In this document: piece after piece, positions 7,216-16,525 of the stretch
Numbering within the stretch: position 1 is the first letter of the stretch
How the letters are laid out: every line of letters starts with the position of its first letter
Origin: Desulfosporosinus acidiphilus SJ4
GTDB lineage: Bacteria; Bacillota; Desulfitobacteriia; Desulfitobacteriales; Desulfitobacteriaceae
Reading direction: 5' to 3'
Length of the DNA stretch: 64,000 nucleotides
Assembly (NCBI RefSeq): GCF_000255115.2
Contig: NC_018068.1
Span: forward strand, 992,001-1,056,000
The notes under the pieces: generated by a model
What the model saw: the letters and a program-made list of their open reading frames with translations, nothing else
Databases searched by the model: none
What the model was told of the DNA's origin: nothing
Position numbers and translations under genes: made by a program

Positions 7216-8619
7216 ATGCAGATTACAATGCCAAGCTCCTATTGGTCGTTATTATTAATCTTGCTGCTTGTTCTACAGTTGCTTTTGGTACTGCCCTTGG
7301 TCATTAGACCGATGATCCGTTATCTAGTGGGACAACAGATCTCCGATTTTATGGACAGGCTCCTTTCGGACAAATACACGCAGAACCTCATGGAAGTTTG
7401 GCCCGCAGGAAAACGAATATCAGTACTCAATATTCTGGAGATAGGTTTCCGTGCCCAGCATGGAAAAATTATTACGAGGCCCCTTGGTTCCCCAAAACAT
7501 TTCCCAGGGTTCGATAATCTGATGTTCGCTCCCAACATCATGGGACGCTTATCACTTCCTGAAAATACGCCGATGAATATGCAGGTGACCATCGGTCCCA
7601 AAGCTGATAGACCGATGGTTATCAAAATTCCTATTATGATCGGAGCTATGGCTTACGGAATCGCTTTGAGTGAGGAAGCCAAAAGAGCTTTAGCCAGGGC
7701 CGCCAAAACATTGCAAACATCTACCTGTTCCGGCGAAGGTCCCTTCTTGCCGGAAGAACGACAAGAAGCAGGGAACTATACGCTGCAAATTTCCCGTTGG
7801 GCTTGGGGGGCCAGGACTCAAGAGCAGATTGAGGCTGCCGACATGTTGGAGGTCCAAATGGGTCAAGGCGCTGACATGGGAACTGTCAGTATCGAAGCCA
7901 AAGAATTTCAGGGCAGGGCCCAAGAACTCTCAGGATTGGCACCCGACGAGCCGGCTATAGCCTTTCCGGCGCCGCCGGGAGTACAAAAAAACGGTGATTG
8001 GCCGGGGTTTATGAAACAGTTGCGAAAACAAGCCAGGGGAATACCTATTGCCTTGAAAATTATGGCGACAGGTCATCTTGAAGATGATTTAGCCGCTGCA
8101 ATCCGATTGGGTTTTGATGCCGTTGTTATTGACGGCGCTCAAGGGGGTTCTCATGCCACAACCCCCATTAAGCAGGATGATTTTGGCATTCCCAGCTTCT
8201 ACGCTTTATGCCGGGCTGTGCGGTTTTTACAGCAACAGGGGGTTCGTGAGCAAATGAGTCTAATTGCGGCTGGGGGGTATTTTACTCCCGGAGAGTGTCT
8301 CAAAGCGATTGCTCTGGGGGCGGATGCTATTTACATGGCTACGGTTCCCCTCATTGCGCTGACCCACGACCAAGTCAAGAAAGTAATTCCCTGGGAACCG
8401 CCGACGACCCTAGTGTTTTACGATTCCCCTGCCAAAGGGAAACTTAACATCGATCAGGCGGCAACCAGCGTCGTTAACATCATAACCTCTATGGTTCTGG
8501 AAATGGAGGAAGGAATGCGTGCCCTGGGAAAATCATCGTTAAAAGAACTTTCGCCGGATGATCTTGTAGCCTTGGATACTTTGACAGCAGAAGTGACCGG
8601 TGCCAAAAGAATTTACTGA
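7216..8619 (+). CDS. Membrane-anchored FMN-binding glutamate synthase-like protein without Fe-S Cys motif
   Basis: The protein has 467 residues. An N-terminal transmembrane helix (about 9-32) is followed by a glutamate-synthase-type FMN (beta/alpha)8 barrel: IPIMIGAMAYG, LEVQMGQGADMG, ALKIMATGHLEDD, VIDGAQGGSHATTP and IAAGGYFTPGE. Where GltB and related enzymes carry the 3Fe-4S cysteines after the barrel, this protein reads VPLIALTHDQVKKVIPW, with no Cys. It starts 24 nt after norB, so it is very likely co-transcribed with norCB. A role in glutamate synthesis is unlikely (no amidotransferase domain, cluster lost). It may be an FMN oxidoreductase linked to the membrane, but the function is not known. 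Confidence 0.8.
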   Translation: MQITMPSSYWSLLLILLLVLQLLLVLPLVIRPMIRYLVGQQISDFMDRLLSDKYTQNLMEVWPAGKRISVLNILEIGFRAQHGKIITRPLGSPKHFPGFDNLMFAPNIMGRLSLPENTPMNMQVTIGPKADRPMVIKIPIMIGAMAYGIALSEEAKRALARAAKTLQTSTCSGEGPFLPEERQEAGNYTLQISRWAWGARTQEQIEAADMLEVQMGQGADMGTVSIEAKEFQGRAQELSGLAPDEPAIAFPAPPGVQKNGDWPGFMKQLRKQARGIPIALKIMATGHLEDDLAAAIRLGFDAVVIDGAQGGSHATTPIKQDDFGIPSFYALCRAVRFLQQQGVREQMSLIAAGGYFTPGECLKAIALGADAIYMATVPLIALTHDQVKKVIPWEPPTTLVFYDSPAKGKLNIDQAATSVVNIITSMVLEMEEGMRALGKSSLKELSPDDLVALDTLTAEVTGAKRIY

Positions 8620-8761
8620 GTGGTCTATGGACTAACAGAATTGTACCTAAAAATCACCCTTTCCTTTCACGCAAGAAACGGCATTAAGCTGAAAATAATG
8701 CTTAACAAAACAGCATAAAAGTGCTATTATTTTCTTAGGTAATGGAAAAGGGGTACATAAT

Positions 8762-9535
8762 ATGTTTGCAGAGGAACGCCGAGATAAAATCCTCTCTAAA
8801 ATTAAGTCCATGAGAAGGGTATTCGCCAAAGAACTTGCGGATGAATTTCAAGTTTCCATCGATACAATCCGCAGAGATCTTACCCAAATGGAAGAGGACG
8901 GCCTTCTCAAAAGGACTCATGGAGGAGCCGTTCTATTATCAAAGGTCAGACGGTTCCCAATGGATGAGAAGATACGGTTTAGTGAGGGGACAGAGCACCA
9001 GAATGCTGTAGCTAAACTTGCCGCTTCTTTCATCGAACAGGGAGATACAATCTTTATCGGCGGGGCTAGTATTCATTATGTATTACTGAAATATTTGCCG
9101 GTGGATCGGGATTTTACAGTGATTACAAACTCCCTGCTGATTGCTGAAAAACTAAAAAACTTTGCCAACATTGAACCCTATATTGTTTGCGGCAAGATAA
9201 AAAGCGAGGAAGGAATTGTTGATCCTCTGGCGACAGAATTTATCAGAACATTAAGGATTGATAAAGCTTTTTTAACCGGAGGGGGGATTTCAGCCAGTCA
9301 TGGCCTGAGCAGTTCAACACCGGAAGGGGCAATTTTTCAGAGGGTTGTGGCGGAGGTTTCCCGGCGAAAAATATGTCTGGCGAATTTTGACAAGGTGGGA
9401 ACAGAATTCTTTGCCCGAACCTTAGATTTAAGAGACCTGGATGTTCTTATTACCGATTGGGAAGCACCTGATGAAGAGCTTGAAAGAATTCAGCAGAAGG
9501 GTGTAAAAGTTTTAATAGCTAATGAGGAGTATTAA
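8762..9535 (+). CDS. DeoR/GlpR-family sugar-phosphate-responsive regulator
   Basis: The protein has 257 residues. The N-terminal winged helix-turn-helix (FAEERRDKILSKI, FQVSIDTIRRDL and KRTHGGAV at about 1-60) is the DeoR signature. The C-terminal DeoR sensor domain (about 75-230) has FIGGASIHY, ITNSLLIAEKL and AFLTGGGIS, the sugar-phosphate isomerase-like pocket. Such regulators repress carbohydrate genes until a phosphorylated sugar binds. Its likely targets are the two downstream sugar aminotransferase genes; a strong palindrome lies between them at 9653-9677. It is preceded by a moderate SD (AAAAGGGG). The effector is unknown. Confidence 0.87.
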   Translation: MFAEERRDKILSKIKSMRRVFAKELADEFQVSIDTIRRDLTQMEEDGLLKRTHGGAVLLSKVRRFPMDEKIRFSEGTEHQNAVAKLAASFIEQGDTIFIGGASIHYVLLKYLPVDRDFTVITNSLLIAEKLKNFANIEPYIVCGKIKSEEGIVDPLATEFIRTLRIDKAFLTGGGISASHGLSSSTPEGAIFQRVVAEVSRRKICLANFDKVGTEFFARTLDLRDLDVLITDWEAPDEELERIQQKGVKVLIANEEY

Positions 9536-9652
9536 GTGAAGAGAATTTATAAGCCCCCTACTTCTATATGTGGGAGTGGGTCCTTCGTAAACCTCAGGTG
9601 GGGTAGAGTCCTCCTTCGCCGCGAAGTAACCCTATTGGGAAAGGCGGCTCGG

Positions 9653-9677
9653 CAATAATGTCCACTGGACATTATTG
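9653..9677. promoter_or_regulatory. Perfect palindrome upstream of sugar aminotransferase, candidate operator
   Basis: CAATAATGTCC (9653-9663) and GGACATTATTG (9667-9677) are exact reverse complements around ACT. There is no U-run after it, and the next start codon is 84 nt downstream, so an operator (for example for the adjacent DeoR protein) is likelier than a terminator. Only the symmetry is observed; the rest is inference. Confidence 0.45.
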
Positions 9678-9760
9678 TATCTGAAGTTCCGATGTTCAGT
9701 TTTCCTGAACGAGTTCACTTTTGCTCAAATTATCTTAAAAAGGAAAAGAGGGTTTAAACT

Positions 9761-10879
9761 ATGAAGGTGAGTTTTTATACCTCCCAAAGGGAGTATTCGG
9801 CTAAAAAGGACGAGTTTAACACTGCTATTCAGGCGGTGATTGAAAAAGGGAATTTTATCCTGGGCGAACAGGTTGCTCAGTTGGAACAGGGTATTCAACA
9901 ATATACCGGAGCTAAATATGCGATCGGAGTTGCCTCCGGAACTGATGCTTTGACTATAGCGTCAGATATTCTCGGATTTAAAGACGGCAAAGAGGTTATT
10001 ACGTCTCCGTTTACCTTTCTTGCTTCTACCTCCTGCATTACTAAGCATAAGGGACGTCCCGTATTTGTAGATATTGACGAAGAAACCTTTGCTATGGACG
10101 TAAACAAGATCGAAGAAAAGGTTAATCAACAGACCGTAGGAATTCTTCCTATCCATCTCTTTGATCAGATGGCCGATATGGACAAAATTATGGAGATTGC
10201 CGAGAAACATCAACTGAAGGTGTTGGAAGATGCGGCCGAAGCTTTCGGTATGCGATGGAAAGGCAAAGGAGGACTGTATCGCCATGCCGGGACCATCGGT
10301 GATTTTGGGGTATTTTCCTTTTTCCCTACCAAAACTCTGGGGGGATACGGGGACGGAGGCATGATGGTTACGAATGATGATGAGCTTGCGCGCAAAGCAA
10401 AGTTTTTTCGGGTACACGGGGCGTCGAAAAAGTACCACTATGATTACATCGGTTACAATTCGCGCTTAGATACTCTCCAGGCAGCAATCTTGTCTGTTAA
10501 ACTTAAGTATATCGATGATGCCATCGCTAAACGAGAGAAGATTGCCAAGCAATATATTGAAAACCTCAGCGATTGTGAGGCAATAACTCTTCCTAAAGTA
10601 AAAGGGGATCAGAAACAAGTATATTATGTCTTTAACATTTTAGCAGAAAGTCGCGATCAATTAGCAGAGCATCTAGCTAAAAATGAAATTGGGTACAGCA
10701 TTTACTATCCACGCCCGCTTCACTTGCAGCCATGTTTCAGCTATCTCGGCTATCGCAAAGGGGATTTTCCGATCGCTGAGAGAGTATCAGAAAATATTAT
10801 TGCTTTGCCGATTTATCCGGAAATAACTGCGGACGAAGTAGAGTTTGTTTGCAGTACCATTAAATCTTTTTATAAATAA
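9761..10879 (+). CDS. DegT/DnrJ/EryC1/StrS-family sugar aminotransferase (first of two)
   Basis: The protein has 372 residues, typical for PLP enzymes that aminate keto-sugars or nucleotide-linked sugars. Visible are IGVASGTDAL (PLP phosphate loop), SPFTFLAS, LEDAAEAFG, and FSFFPTKTLGGYGDGG with the PLP-binding Lys, plus YNSRLDTLQAAIL near the substrate site. The start ATG 9761 has AAAAGGAAAAGAGGG upstream. It is followed 47 nt later by a second family member, and together they look like one unit under the DeoR-type regulator. No nucleotide-sugar synthesis, glycosyltransferase or capsule genes are nearby, so the substrate sugar is unknown. Confidence 0.87.
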   Translation: MKVSFYTSQREYSAKKDEFNTAIQAVIEKGNFILGEQVAQLEQGIQQYTGAKYAIGVASGTDALTIASDILGFKDGKEVITSPFTFLASTSCITKHKGRPVFVDIDEETFAMDVNKIEEKVNQQTVGILPIHLFDQMADMDKIMEIAEKHQLKVLEDAAEAFGMRWKGKGGLYRHAGTIGDFGVFSFFPTKTLGGYGDGGMMVTNDDELARKAKFFRVHGASKKYHYDYIGYNSRLDTLQAAILSVKLKYIDDAIAKREKIAKQYIENLSDCEAITLPKVKGDQKQVYYVFNILAESRDQLAEHLAKNEIGYSIYYPRPLHLQPCFSYLGYRKGDFPIAERVSENIIALPIYPEITADEVEFVCSTIKSFYK

Positions 10880-10926
10880 TCGCAAATTGGGTTGTGACAA
10901 AACATTGAATTGAAAGGAACTTGATT

Positions 10927-12102
10927 ATGACAACGAAGAAGATTCCCTTTTCTCCGCCGGATATAACAGAAGAAGAAATTAATGCAGTGGCTGAAGTATT
11001 AAGATCCGGATGGATTACCACGGGGCCGAACTCTAGGCTCTTTGAGGAAGAACTTGCTCATTACTGCGGGACTGGGCATGCAGTTGCTTTAAATAGCGCC
11101 ACAGCAGGTTTGGAACTGATTTTAAAGGTTTTGGGCATAGATCGGGGCGACGAAGTAGTTACCACCCCTTATACGTATACCGCTACGTCGAATGTTCTTA
11201 TTCACAGGGGAATTATGCCAACCTTTGTGGATGTTAAAAGAGACAGTTTCATGATTGATGAACAAAAAGTCTATGAAGCCATCACTCCGAAAACAAAGGC
11301 AATTATGACCGTTGACATAGGCGGGGTTCCTGTTGACTACAAAGCAATCAGGGACGTTCTGAAAGCTAAAAACCGGCAGGATATTGTGCTGATTTCTGAC
11401 TCGGCCCACTCTTTCGGAGCAATGTACAAAGGTGAAAAAGTCGGTGGCCAGATGGATTTTCATGTTTTCTCTTTCCATGCCATCAAAAATTTAACAACGG
11501 CAGAAGGCGGAGCCATTACCTATAATGACAATGGTTTCCAGGGAAAAGAGGATTTGTATAAAGAGTTTAAGTATACTTCTTTGCACGGCCAAAATAAGGA
11601 TGCTTTCTCTAAAATGCAAGCCGGTGCTTGGAAATATGATATCTTAACCGATGGTTTTAAATGCAATATGACGGATATCATGGCAGCTATTGGCCGGGTC
11701 CAACTTAGGCGTTATGATGAAATGTTACGAAAACGGGCAGAACTTCATCAGGTCTATAGTAAAGTGCTGGGAGAAAAAGACTGGGCCATCCTTCCCTTTG
11801 ATAAAAGCGAAGAAATGGCATCCTGTCATCACTTATATACCCTCAGACTTAAAGGCTTCACTGAAGAGAAGAGGGACCGGTTAATCCAAAAGATGGGTGA
11901 AAAAGACATTGCCACCAATGTGCATTTTATGCCTCTGCCGATGTTTACACTCTACCGGAACCTGGGATACAGAATTGAGGATTATCCAAATGCTCATGCT
12001 CAGTATGCCAATGAGATTTCTTTACCGCTCTATTCTAAATTGTCTCTGGATGATGCGGAATATGTTGCCCAAGAACTCATTGAGTGTATTGATTCGTTAT
12101 AA
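10927..12102 (+). CDS. DegT/DnrJ/EryC1/StrS-family sugar aminotransferase (second of two)
   Basis: The protein has 391 residues and starts at ATG 10927, 7 nt after GAAAGGAAC; the upstream in-frame TTG 10921 is too close to that SD. Family motifs include SPPDITEEEINAV, WITTGPNSR, VALNSATAGLELI, TPYTYTATSNV, ISDSAHSFGA and FSFHAIKNLTTAEGG with the PLP Lys, and C-terminal NVHFMPLP. It resembles UDP-4-amino-sugar aminotransferases (ArnB/PseC-like) more than its upstream neighbour does. Pairing of two divergent aminotransferases with a regulator hints at a diamino- or amino-sugar product, but no other pathway enzyme is present. A terminator follows at 12140. Confidence 0.87.
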   Translation: MTTKKIPFSPPDITEEEINAVAEVLRSGWITTGPNSRLFEEELAHYCGTGHAVALNSATAGLELILKVLGIDRGDEVVTTPYTYTATSNVLIHRGIMPTFVDVKRDSFMIDEQKVYEAITPKTKAIMTVDIGGVPVDYKAIRDVLKAKNRQDIVLISDSAHSFGAMYKGEKVGGQMDFHVFSFHAIKNLTTAEGGAITYNDNGFQGKEDLYKEFKYTSLHGQNKDAFSKMQAGAWKYDILTDGFKCNMTDIMAAIGRVQLRRYDEMLRKRAELHQVYSKVLGEKDWAILPFDKSEEMASCHHLYTLRLKGFTEEKRDRLIQKMGEKDIATNVHFMPLPMFTLYRNLGYRIEDYPNAHAQYANEISLPLYSKLSLDDAEYVAQELIECIDSL

Positions 12103-12139
12103 AGTTATCATCGAAGGTAATTATAGATTTTACAAGTGG

Positions 12140-12163
12140 GCAGCCTATTAAGGCTGCTTTTTT
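12140..12163 (+). terminator. Rho-independent terminator of sugar aminotransferase unit
   Basis: GCAGCCT (12140-12146) and AGGCTGC (12151-12157) form a tight stem with loop ATTA, followed by six T. It lies 38 nt after the stop codon. Confidence 0.85.
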
Positions 12164-12624
12164 GTACTATAAGAGCCCCCCATGCCGCTGCGCAGCATCA
12201 GCATATTATGAAAATCTTTGTAAGCTTTACCGCCTCTCCAGGTCATGAGTTCACTCTAGTGGGCGAAGCTGAGTACCTTTGAGATCTTTAGCGTCAATGC
12301 AACCTTGCCATACCGCTGACCACGACGATAAGCGGACAAGCTTATTGCTACACTGCAACTCATTTCATATACTCTTGCCGTGCGGATTTGGTCGAGTTTC
12401 TCTGAAGCCAAAAAAGTGCGATACCCTCTATGAGAGACTATCGGAATAGCTAGAAGAGGCAGTCGATTTCGAGAAATTATGACTTACAGTATTTTCCGAA
12501 AATTGGCAACAAAATAATTGTTAAAATTGTCAGTAAAATGCGGTGTCAAGATTGGTTTTCTTTGAATTGTAAATTCAGGTGGCCGGGCTTAAGATGAATT
12601 CAACAAATCAAAGGAGGTATGGAC
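12164..12624. other. Intergenic region upstream of mtlA
   Basis: This holds a short repeat beginning AGCCCCCCATGCCGCT (12174) that resembles the one at 22014. It also holds a hairpin-bearing stretch (12325-12375, GATAAGC...GCTTAT) similar to 56202-56225. The last 120 bp are AT-rich and should contain the mannitol promoter and an MtlR site, but I cannot fix their positions. No gene is supported; a 24-codon frame at 12208 is not convincing. Confidence 0.45.
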
Positions 12625-14031
12625 ATGTCAGCAAATGCAAGTTCCTTTGTCAACAGCGGCGGAAAGACAAAAGCCAAGATCCAGCGGTTCGGCGGTTTCC
12701 TGGCCGGAATGGTTATCCCCAATATCGGCGCCTTTATTGCCTGGGGGTTGATCACAGCTTTTGTTATTCCAACGGGATGGTGGCCTAATGCTTATTTAGC
12801 GAAAATGGTCGGCCCGATGATTTCCTATCTGCTGCCCCTCTTAATCGGTTATACGGGCGGCAAACTCGTCTATGGTGTCCGGGGCGGAGTTGTCGGGGCC
12901 ATTGCCACCACGGGTGTCGTAGTGGGAGCTTCGATTCCAATGTTTCTCGGCGGTATGATTATGGGACCCTTTGGCGGCTGGATCATTAAAAAGTTTGACC
13001 AATTGGTTGAAGGAAAAGTGCCTACTGGTTTCGAAATGCTAGTTAACAATTACTCGGCGGGAATCTTGGGTGCCTTACTTGCGATCCTAGCCTATGTTGT
13101 CATCGAACCTGTTGTGCAAGGTTTTTCCAATGTCTTAGGCGGTGCTGCTGTTGCTGTCACCAATGCAGGATTACTTCCCCTGATTGCAATTTTTATCGAA
13201 CCCGGTAAGATCTTATTTTTAAATAACGCGATTAATCACGGGGTTCTCTCGCCTTTAGGAATTCAACAAGTTAAAGAAGTCGGCAAATCGATCTTCTTCC
13301 TCCTGGAAACAGATCCTGGTCCTGGCTTGGGAATCTTAGCCGCCTATTGGATGTTTGGCAAGGGTATGATTAAACAATCAGCTCCCGGCGCAATTATCAT
13401 TCAGTTCTTTGGCGGTATTCACGAAATCTATTTCCCTTATGTTCTTATGAAACCCCTCTTATTGCTTGCCGTTATCGGCGGAGGCATGGCCGCTGATTTT
13501 ACCTTCGTAGTAACCCATGCTGGATTAGTGGCTACGCCTTCACCGGGCAGTATTTTTGCCGAAATGACAATGACCCCTAAAGGCGGCTTCCTGCCAGTTA
13601 TGCTTGGCATCGCAGTCGGTGCGGTGGTTTCCTTCCTGATTGCTTCAGTTATTTTAAAACGGGATAAAACTGAAGCCAGCGATGACGATCTTTTCAGTGC
13701 TCAGCAAAAGGTTTCCCAATTGAAAGCTGAAAGTAAAGGCCAAAAATCCACCCAAATGCCAAAGCTGATCATCTTTGCCTGCGAGGCGGGTATGGGTTCA
13801 TCGGCTATGGGAGAGTCTATTCTCAAGAAAACAATTAAAGATGCAGGTTTAAGTATTGAAGTGCATCATTCGGCAGTCAACCAGATTCCCGCGGAAGCTG
13901 ATGTTGTCTTTACCCAGGAGGGACTGGCAAGTCGTGCTGCTGAGGTTGCCCCAAATGCGGAAATTGTCACTGTCAAAAACTTTTTAGATAAAGCAACGTA
14001 TGTGGAGTATGTCAACAGTTTAATTAAATAG
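12625..14031 (+). CDS. mtlA: PTS mannitol transporter EIICB (MtlA)
   Basis: The protein has 468 residues. The EIIC membrane domain (about 1-345) has [19 protein letters not shown], the conserved substrate region FLNNAINHG and the family signature [11 protein letters not shown]. The EIIB domain (about 375-468) has [12 protein letters not shown] with the phosphorylated Cys. It imports and phosphorylates D-mannitol to mannitol-1-phosphate; the EIIA part is the separate mtlF. I chose ATG 12625, 7 nt after AAAGGAGG, because ATG 12619 is too close to the SD. It heads an eight-gene PTS island running without a large gap to hprK. Confidence 0.93.
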   Translation: MSANASSFVNSGGKTKAKIQRFGGFLAGMVIPNIGAFIAWGLITAFVIPTGWWPNAYLAKMVGPMISYLLPLLIGYTGGKLVYGVRGGVVGAIATTGVVVGASIPMFLGGMIMGPFGGWIIKKFDQLVEGKVPTGFEMLVNNYSAGILGALLAILAYVVIEPVVQGFSNVLGGAAVAVTNAGLLPLIAIFIEPGKILFLNNAINHGVLSPLGIQQVKEVGKSIFFLLETDPGPGLGILAAYWMFGKGMIKQSAPGAIIIQFFGGIHEIYFPYVLMKPLLLLAVIGGGMAADFTFVVTHAGLVATPSPGSIFAEMTMTPKGGFLPVMLGIAVGAVVSFLIASVILKRDKTEASDDDLFSAQQKVSQLKAESKGQKSTQMPKLIIFACEAGMGSSAMGESILKKTIKDAGLSIEVHHSAVNQIPAEADVVFTQEGLASRAAEVAPNAEIVTVKNFLDKATYVEYVNSLIK

Positions 14032-14042
14032 GTTGTGAGAAT

Positions 14043-16088
14043 GTGGAAGAATTAACTGTTCGGCAAAAGTTCATATTGAATAATCTTATGGAGAAAGGTC
14101 CCTTTACACTTAAGGGCCTTTCTCAACAGATTGACGTCAGCGAGAGGACGATTTCCCGGGAGACTTCTGCTCTGAATGATTGGCTTAAACAGTACAAAGT
14201 GCGAATCTCGGAAAGCGGGGGAAAGCTCTATGTCGACGGAGCTGAACGGGATTTAGGCAAAGTCAGGGAAAGCTTTAAAGAAATCCCTCCTCTCTGGCTT
14301 CTTACCCAAGAGCAGCGTCAGGTTCTGATCACAGCTCAGCTCTTACTGGCGGATGAGCCTATTAAATCGGCTTATTTTAGTCATCAATTTAACGTTGTTG
14401 AAGGAACTATAGGTTTCTACCTGGACAAAATTCAAAGCTGGCTGCAGGAAAAAAACCTGACGTTAGTTCGCAAAAGGGGCTATGGCCTGGAAGTTAAAGG
14501 TACGGACTGGTTTAAGCGCAATGCGTTTGTTGATTTAATCTACAATTATAAACCTCTTAGTGAATTATTGACGTTTCTCTATGAAGACAGCAAAGATTAT
14601 TTGTTACTAGCCTTTTTTAAAGTAACATTTGGGGAAAAGTTAACCTCCTTAACCAAAGAAATAATCGATGAAATTTATGAAAACGTGTCTCTGACAAATG
14701 ACCTTAAGTTTTTCAGCGCTTATATCCACTTGCTTCTGGTCATTAAACGAGCTGAGAGTAAGAACCCAATTGAATTGCCCGCACAACTGGTACAGGATAT
14801 TCTCACTTCAGAGGAATTTGGCTTTATGACTCAAGTGGAGGAAATTCTCCACAACTACGATATCAATCTTCCTAAGAGTGAACTTGCCTATTTAGCGATT
14901 CACTTACAGGGGGACAGGAAGTTACTTGAGAATGAAGATGAAGCCAAGAGGCTGGGGTTCGAACTGGATGATTTGATTCGCGAAATGATTCATCTGACGG
15001 CAAAAAAACTTAATCAGGAGATCATTTGTGATGAAACTCTTCTCAAGGGGCTAATCCAGCATCTTAATCCGGCCTTATACCGTTTGACAATGGGGCTGGA
15101 AGTCAGAAATCCGATCATCAATGACATCAGGCACTACTACGAACAGCTATATAATGCGGTTTCTTATGCATGTCGGCATGTTTTCTCTAAATATAATTTA
15201 ACAATTCCTAGTAATGAAATTGGCTATCTTACTATGCATATTGGCGCTGCTCTCGAACGGCAGAATAAGCATGAGAAAAAAAACAGTATGCTGATCATTT
15301 GCCCCAATGGCATGAGTACAGCCAAAATGCTTTATCACAAAATCAGAAATGAATTTCCTGAATTCGAAACCATCGATATCTGTTCTTTGCGGGATATGCA
15401 CGATAAGATCAAAGATGGTTATACCATGGTGGTTTCAACGGTTAATATCGAGCCTAAAATCCTACCGGACCTGACAGTCATCTCTCCTTTTCTGCCTAAT
15501 GAAGATATCGAAAAAGTAAGGGAAACATTAGCGAGAGCAGGAAAAGAGGGGGCTTTAAAAAAGAACCCTTCCTTACCTGTCAGTGAGCCTGGTGAAATAG
15601 AAAAAGATTTTAACACGGCCAATATCATGCTCCAGAATTTTCAGCTGATACCTTTGGAGGCTGAAAGTTATCAGGAGATCATTAAAGAAATTGCCCAAGA
15701 AATAAATGCTACGCATTTAATGGATGATGAAGAAAGAATCTATGAGTTAATCACCAAACGAGAAGAAAAAGGGAATGTCATTATTCCCGGACGTCATATA
15801 GCCCTCATTCACTTTCGGGCGGAGGACACCGCCGGTCCGTTTGTGAGTGCTTATCGCCTCAAAGACTTTATAGAAATCAAAGGAGTCGGGTACTCTTCTG
15901 AAGAAGTTGATACGTTTCTCGTAATGCTGGCACGCAAAGATGAAAGCAATTATATTCTTGAGCTGCTGGGGAAAATCAGCGTAGCTTTGCTGGAGAATGA
16001 TTATTTTGCTGAGGTTTTGCGTTTCGGAGATTTGAAAGATATACGCAGCGAATTAGTTGAAATCCTAAACAAGGAGGAAGAGTCGTGA
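14043..16088 (+). CDS. mtlR: PRD-containing BglG-family transcriptional activator MtlR
   Basis: The protein has 681 residues, matching MtlR in length and order. It has an N-terminal HTH (GLSQQIDVSERTISRE), two PTS regulation domains (LAYLAIHLQGDR and IGYLTMHIGAALER hold phosphorylatable His), an EIIB-Gat-like domain (IICPNGMSTAKM with Cys) and a C-terminal EIIA-Mtl-like domain (IPGRHIALIHFRAED). Phosphorylation by HPr and EIIB sets activity so that the operon is on when mannitol is imported and better sugars are absent. It starts with GTG 14043, 11 nt after mtlA, with a weak SD. It overlaps mtlF by 4 nt. Confidence 0.92.
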   Translation: MEELTVRQKFILNNLMEKGPFTLKGLSQQIDVSERTISRETSALNDWLKQYKVRISESGGKLYVDGAERDLGKVRESFKEIPPLWLLTQEQRQVLITAQLLLADEPIKSAYFSHQFNVVEGTIGFYLDKIQSWLQEKNLTLVRKRGYGLEVKGTDWFKRNAFVDLIYNYKPLSELLTFLYEDSKDYLLLAFFKVTFGEKLTSLTKEIIDEIYENVSLTNDLKFFSAYIHLLLVIKRAESKNPIELPAQLVQDILTSEEFGFMTQVEEILHNYDINLPKSELAYLAIHLQGDRKLLENEDEAKRLGFELDDLIREMIHLTAKKLNQEIICDETLLKGLIQHLNPALYRLTMGLEVRNPIINDIRHYYEQLYNAVSYACRHVFSKYNLTIPSNEIGYLTMHIGAALERQNKHEKKNSMLIICPNGMSTAKMLYHKIRNEFPEFETIDICSLRDMHDKIKDGYTMVVSTVNIEPKILPDLTVISPFLPNEDIEKVRETLARAGKEGALKKNPSLPVSEPGEIEKDFNTANIMLQNFQLIPLEAESYQEIIKEIAQEINATHLMDDEERIYELITKREEKGNVIIPGRHIALIHFRAEDTAGPFVSAYRLKDFIEIKGVGYSSEEVDTFLVMLARKDESNYILELLGKISVALLENDYFAEVLRFGDLKDIRSELVEILNKEEES

Positions 16089-16525
16089 ATCAGGAAATAT
16101 TTAACGAAAACAATATAATTTTAAACCTGGCTTCTGAGTCCAAGAGAGAGGCTATTTTAAGAGCGGGTGAACTTCTGAAAAAGAACGGTTACGTGCAGCA
16201 TGACTATCTGGAAGGGATGGAAAAGCGGGAAGAGAGTTTAACAACGTATGTGGGAAATGGCGTTGCAATTCCTCATGGACTGCCGGAATATATCCAATAT
16301 ATCGTGAAATCCGGCCTGGTAATGCTCCAATATCCCGAAGGTGTCGATTTTGGCGAGGGGAATACAGCTTACGTTGTCATTGGAATTGCCGGCAAAGATG
16401 ACGAACATCTTGAGCTGCTGTCGACCATTGCTTTGGTCTGTCAAGAGGAAGAGAATGTAACGAAGCTGAAAGTAGCTTCAAGCAAACAGGAAGTTCTGGA
16501 AATTCTGGCCGGTGGTGATGATTAA
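16085..16525 (+). CDS. mtlF: PTS mannitol EIIA component MtlF
   Basis: The protein has 146 residues, the full length of a free-standing mannitol EIIA. The active-site His lies in NGVAIPHGLPE, and the fold motifs VMLQYPEGVDF and GIAGKDDEHLELLS are present. It transfers phosphate from HPr to the Cys of the MtlA EIIB domain. GTG 16085 overlaps the mtlR stop and is preceded by AAGGAGGAAGAG. It is directly followed, without spacing, by the phosphofructokinase gene, supporting one polycistronic message. Confidence 0.93.
   Translation: MNQEIFNENNIILNLASESKREAILRAGELLKKNGYVQHDYLEGMEKREESLTTYVGNGVAIPHGLPEYIQYIVKSGLVMLQYPEGVDFGEGNTAYVVIGIAGKDDEHLELLSTIALVCQEEENVTKLKVASSKQEVLEILAGGDD

Noticed and set aside
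9540-9660. GC-rich structured stretch before the first sugar aminotransferase, considered as a riboswitch
   Set aside because: The pairing is imperfect and I recognise no conserved riboswitch core; only the perfect dyad at 9653-9677 is reported.
12619-12621. Earlier ATG of mtlA
   Set aside because: It begins 2 nt after the SD; ATG 12625 has the proper spacing.
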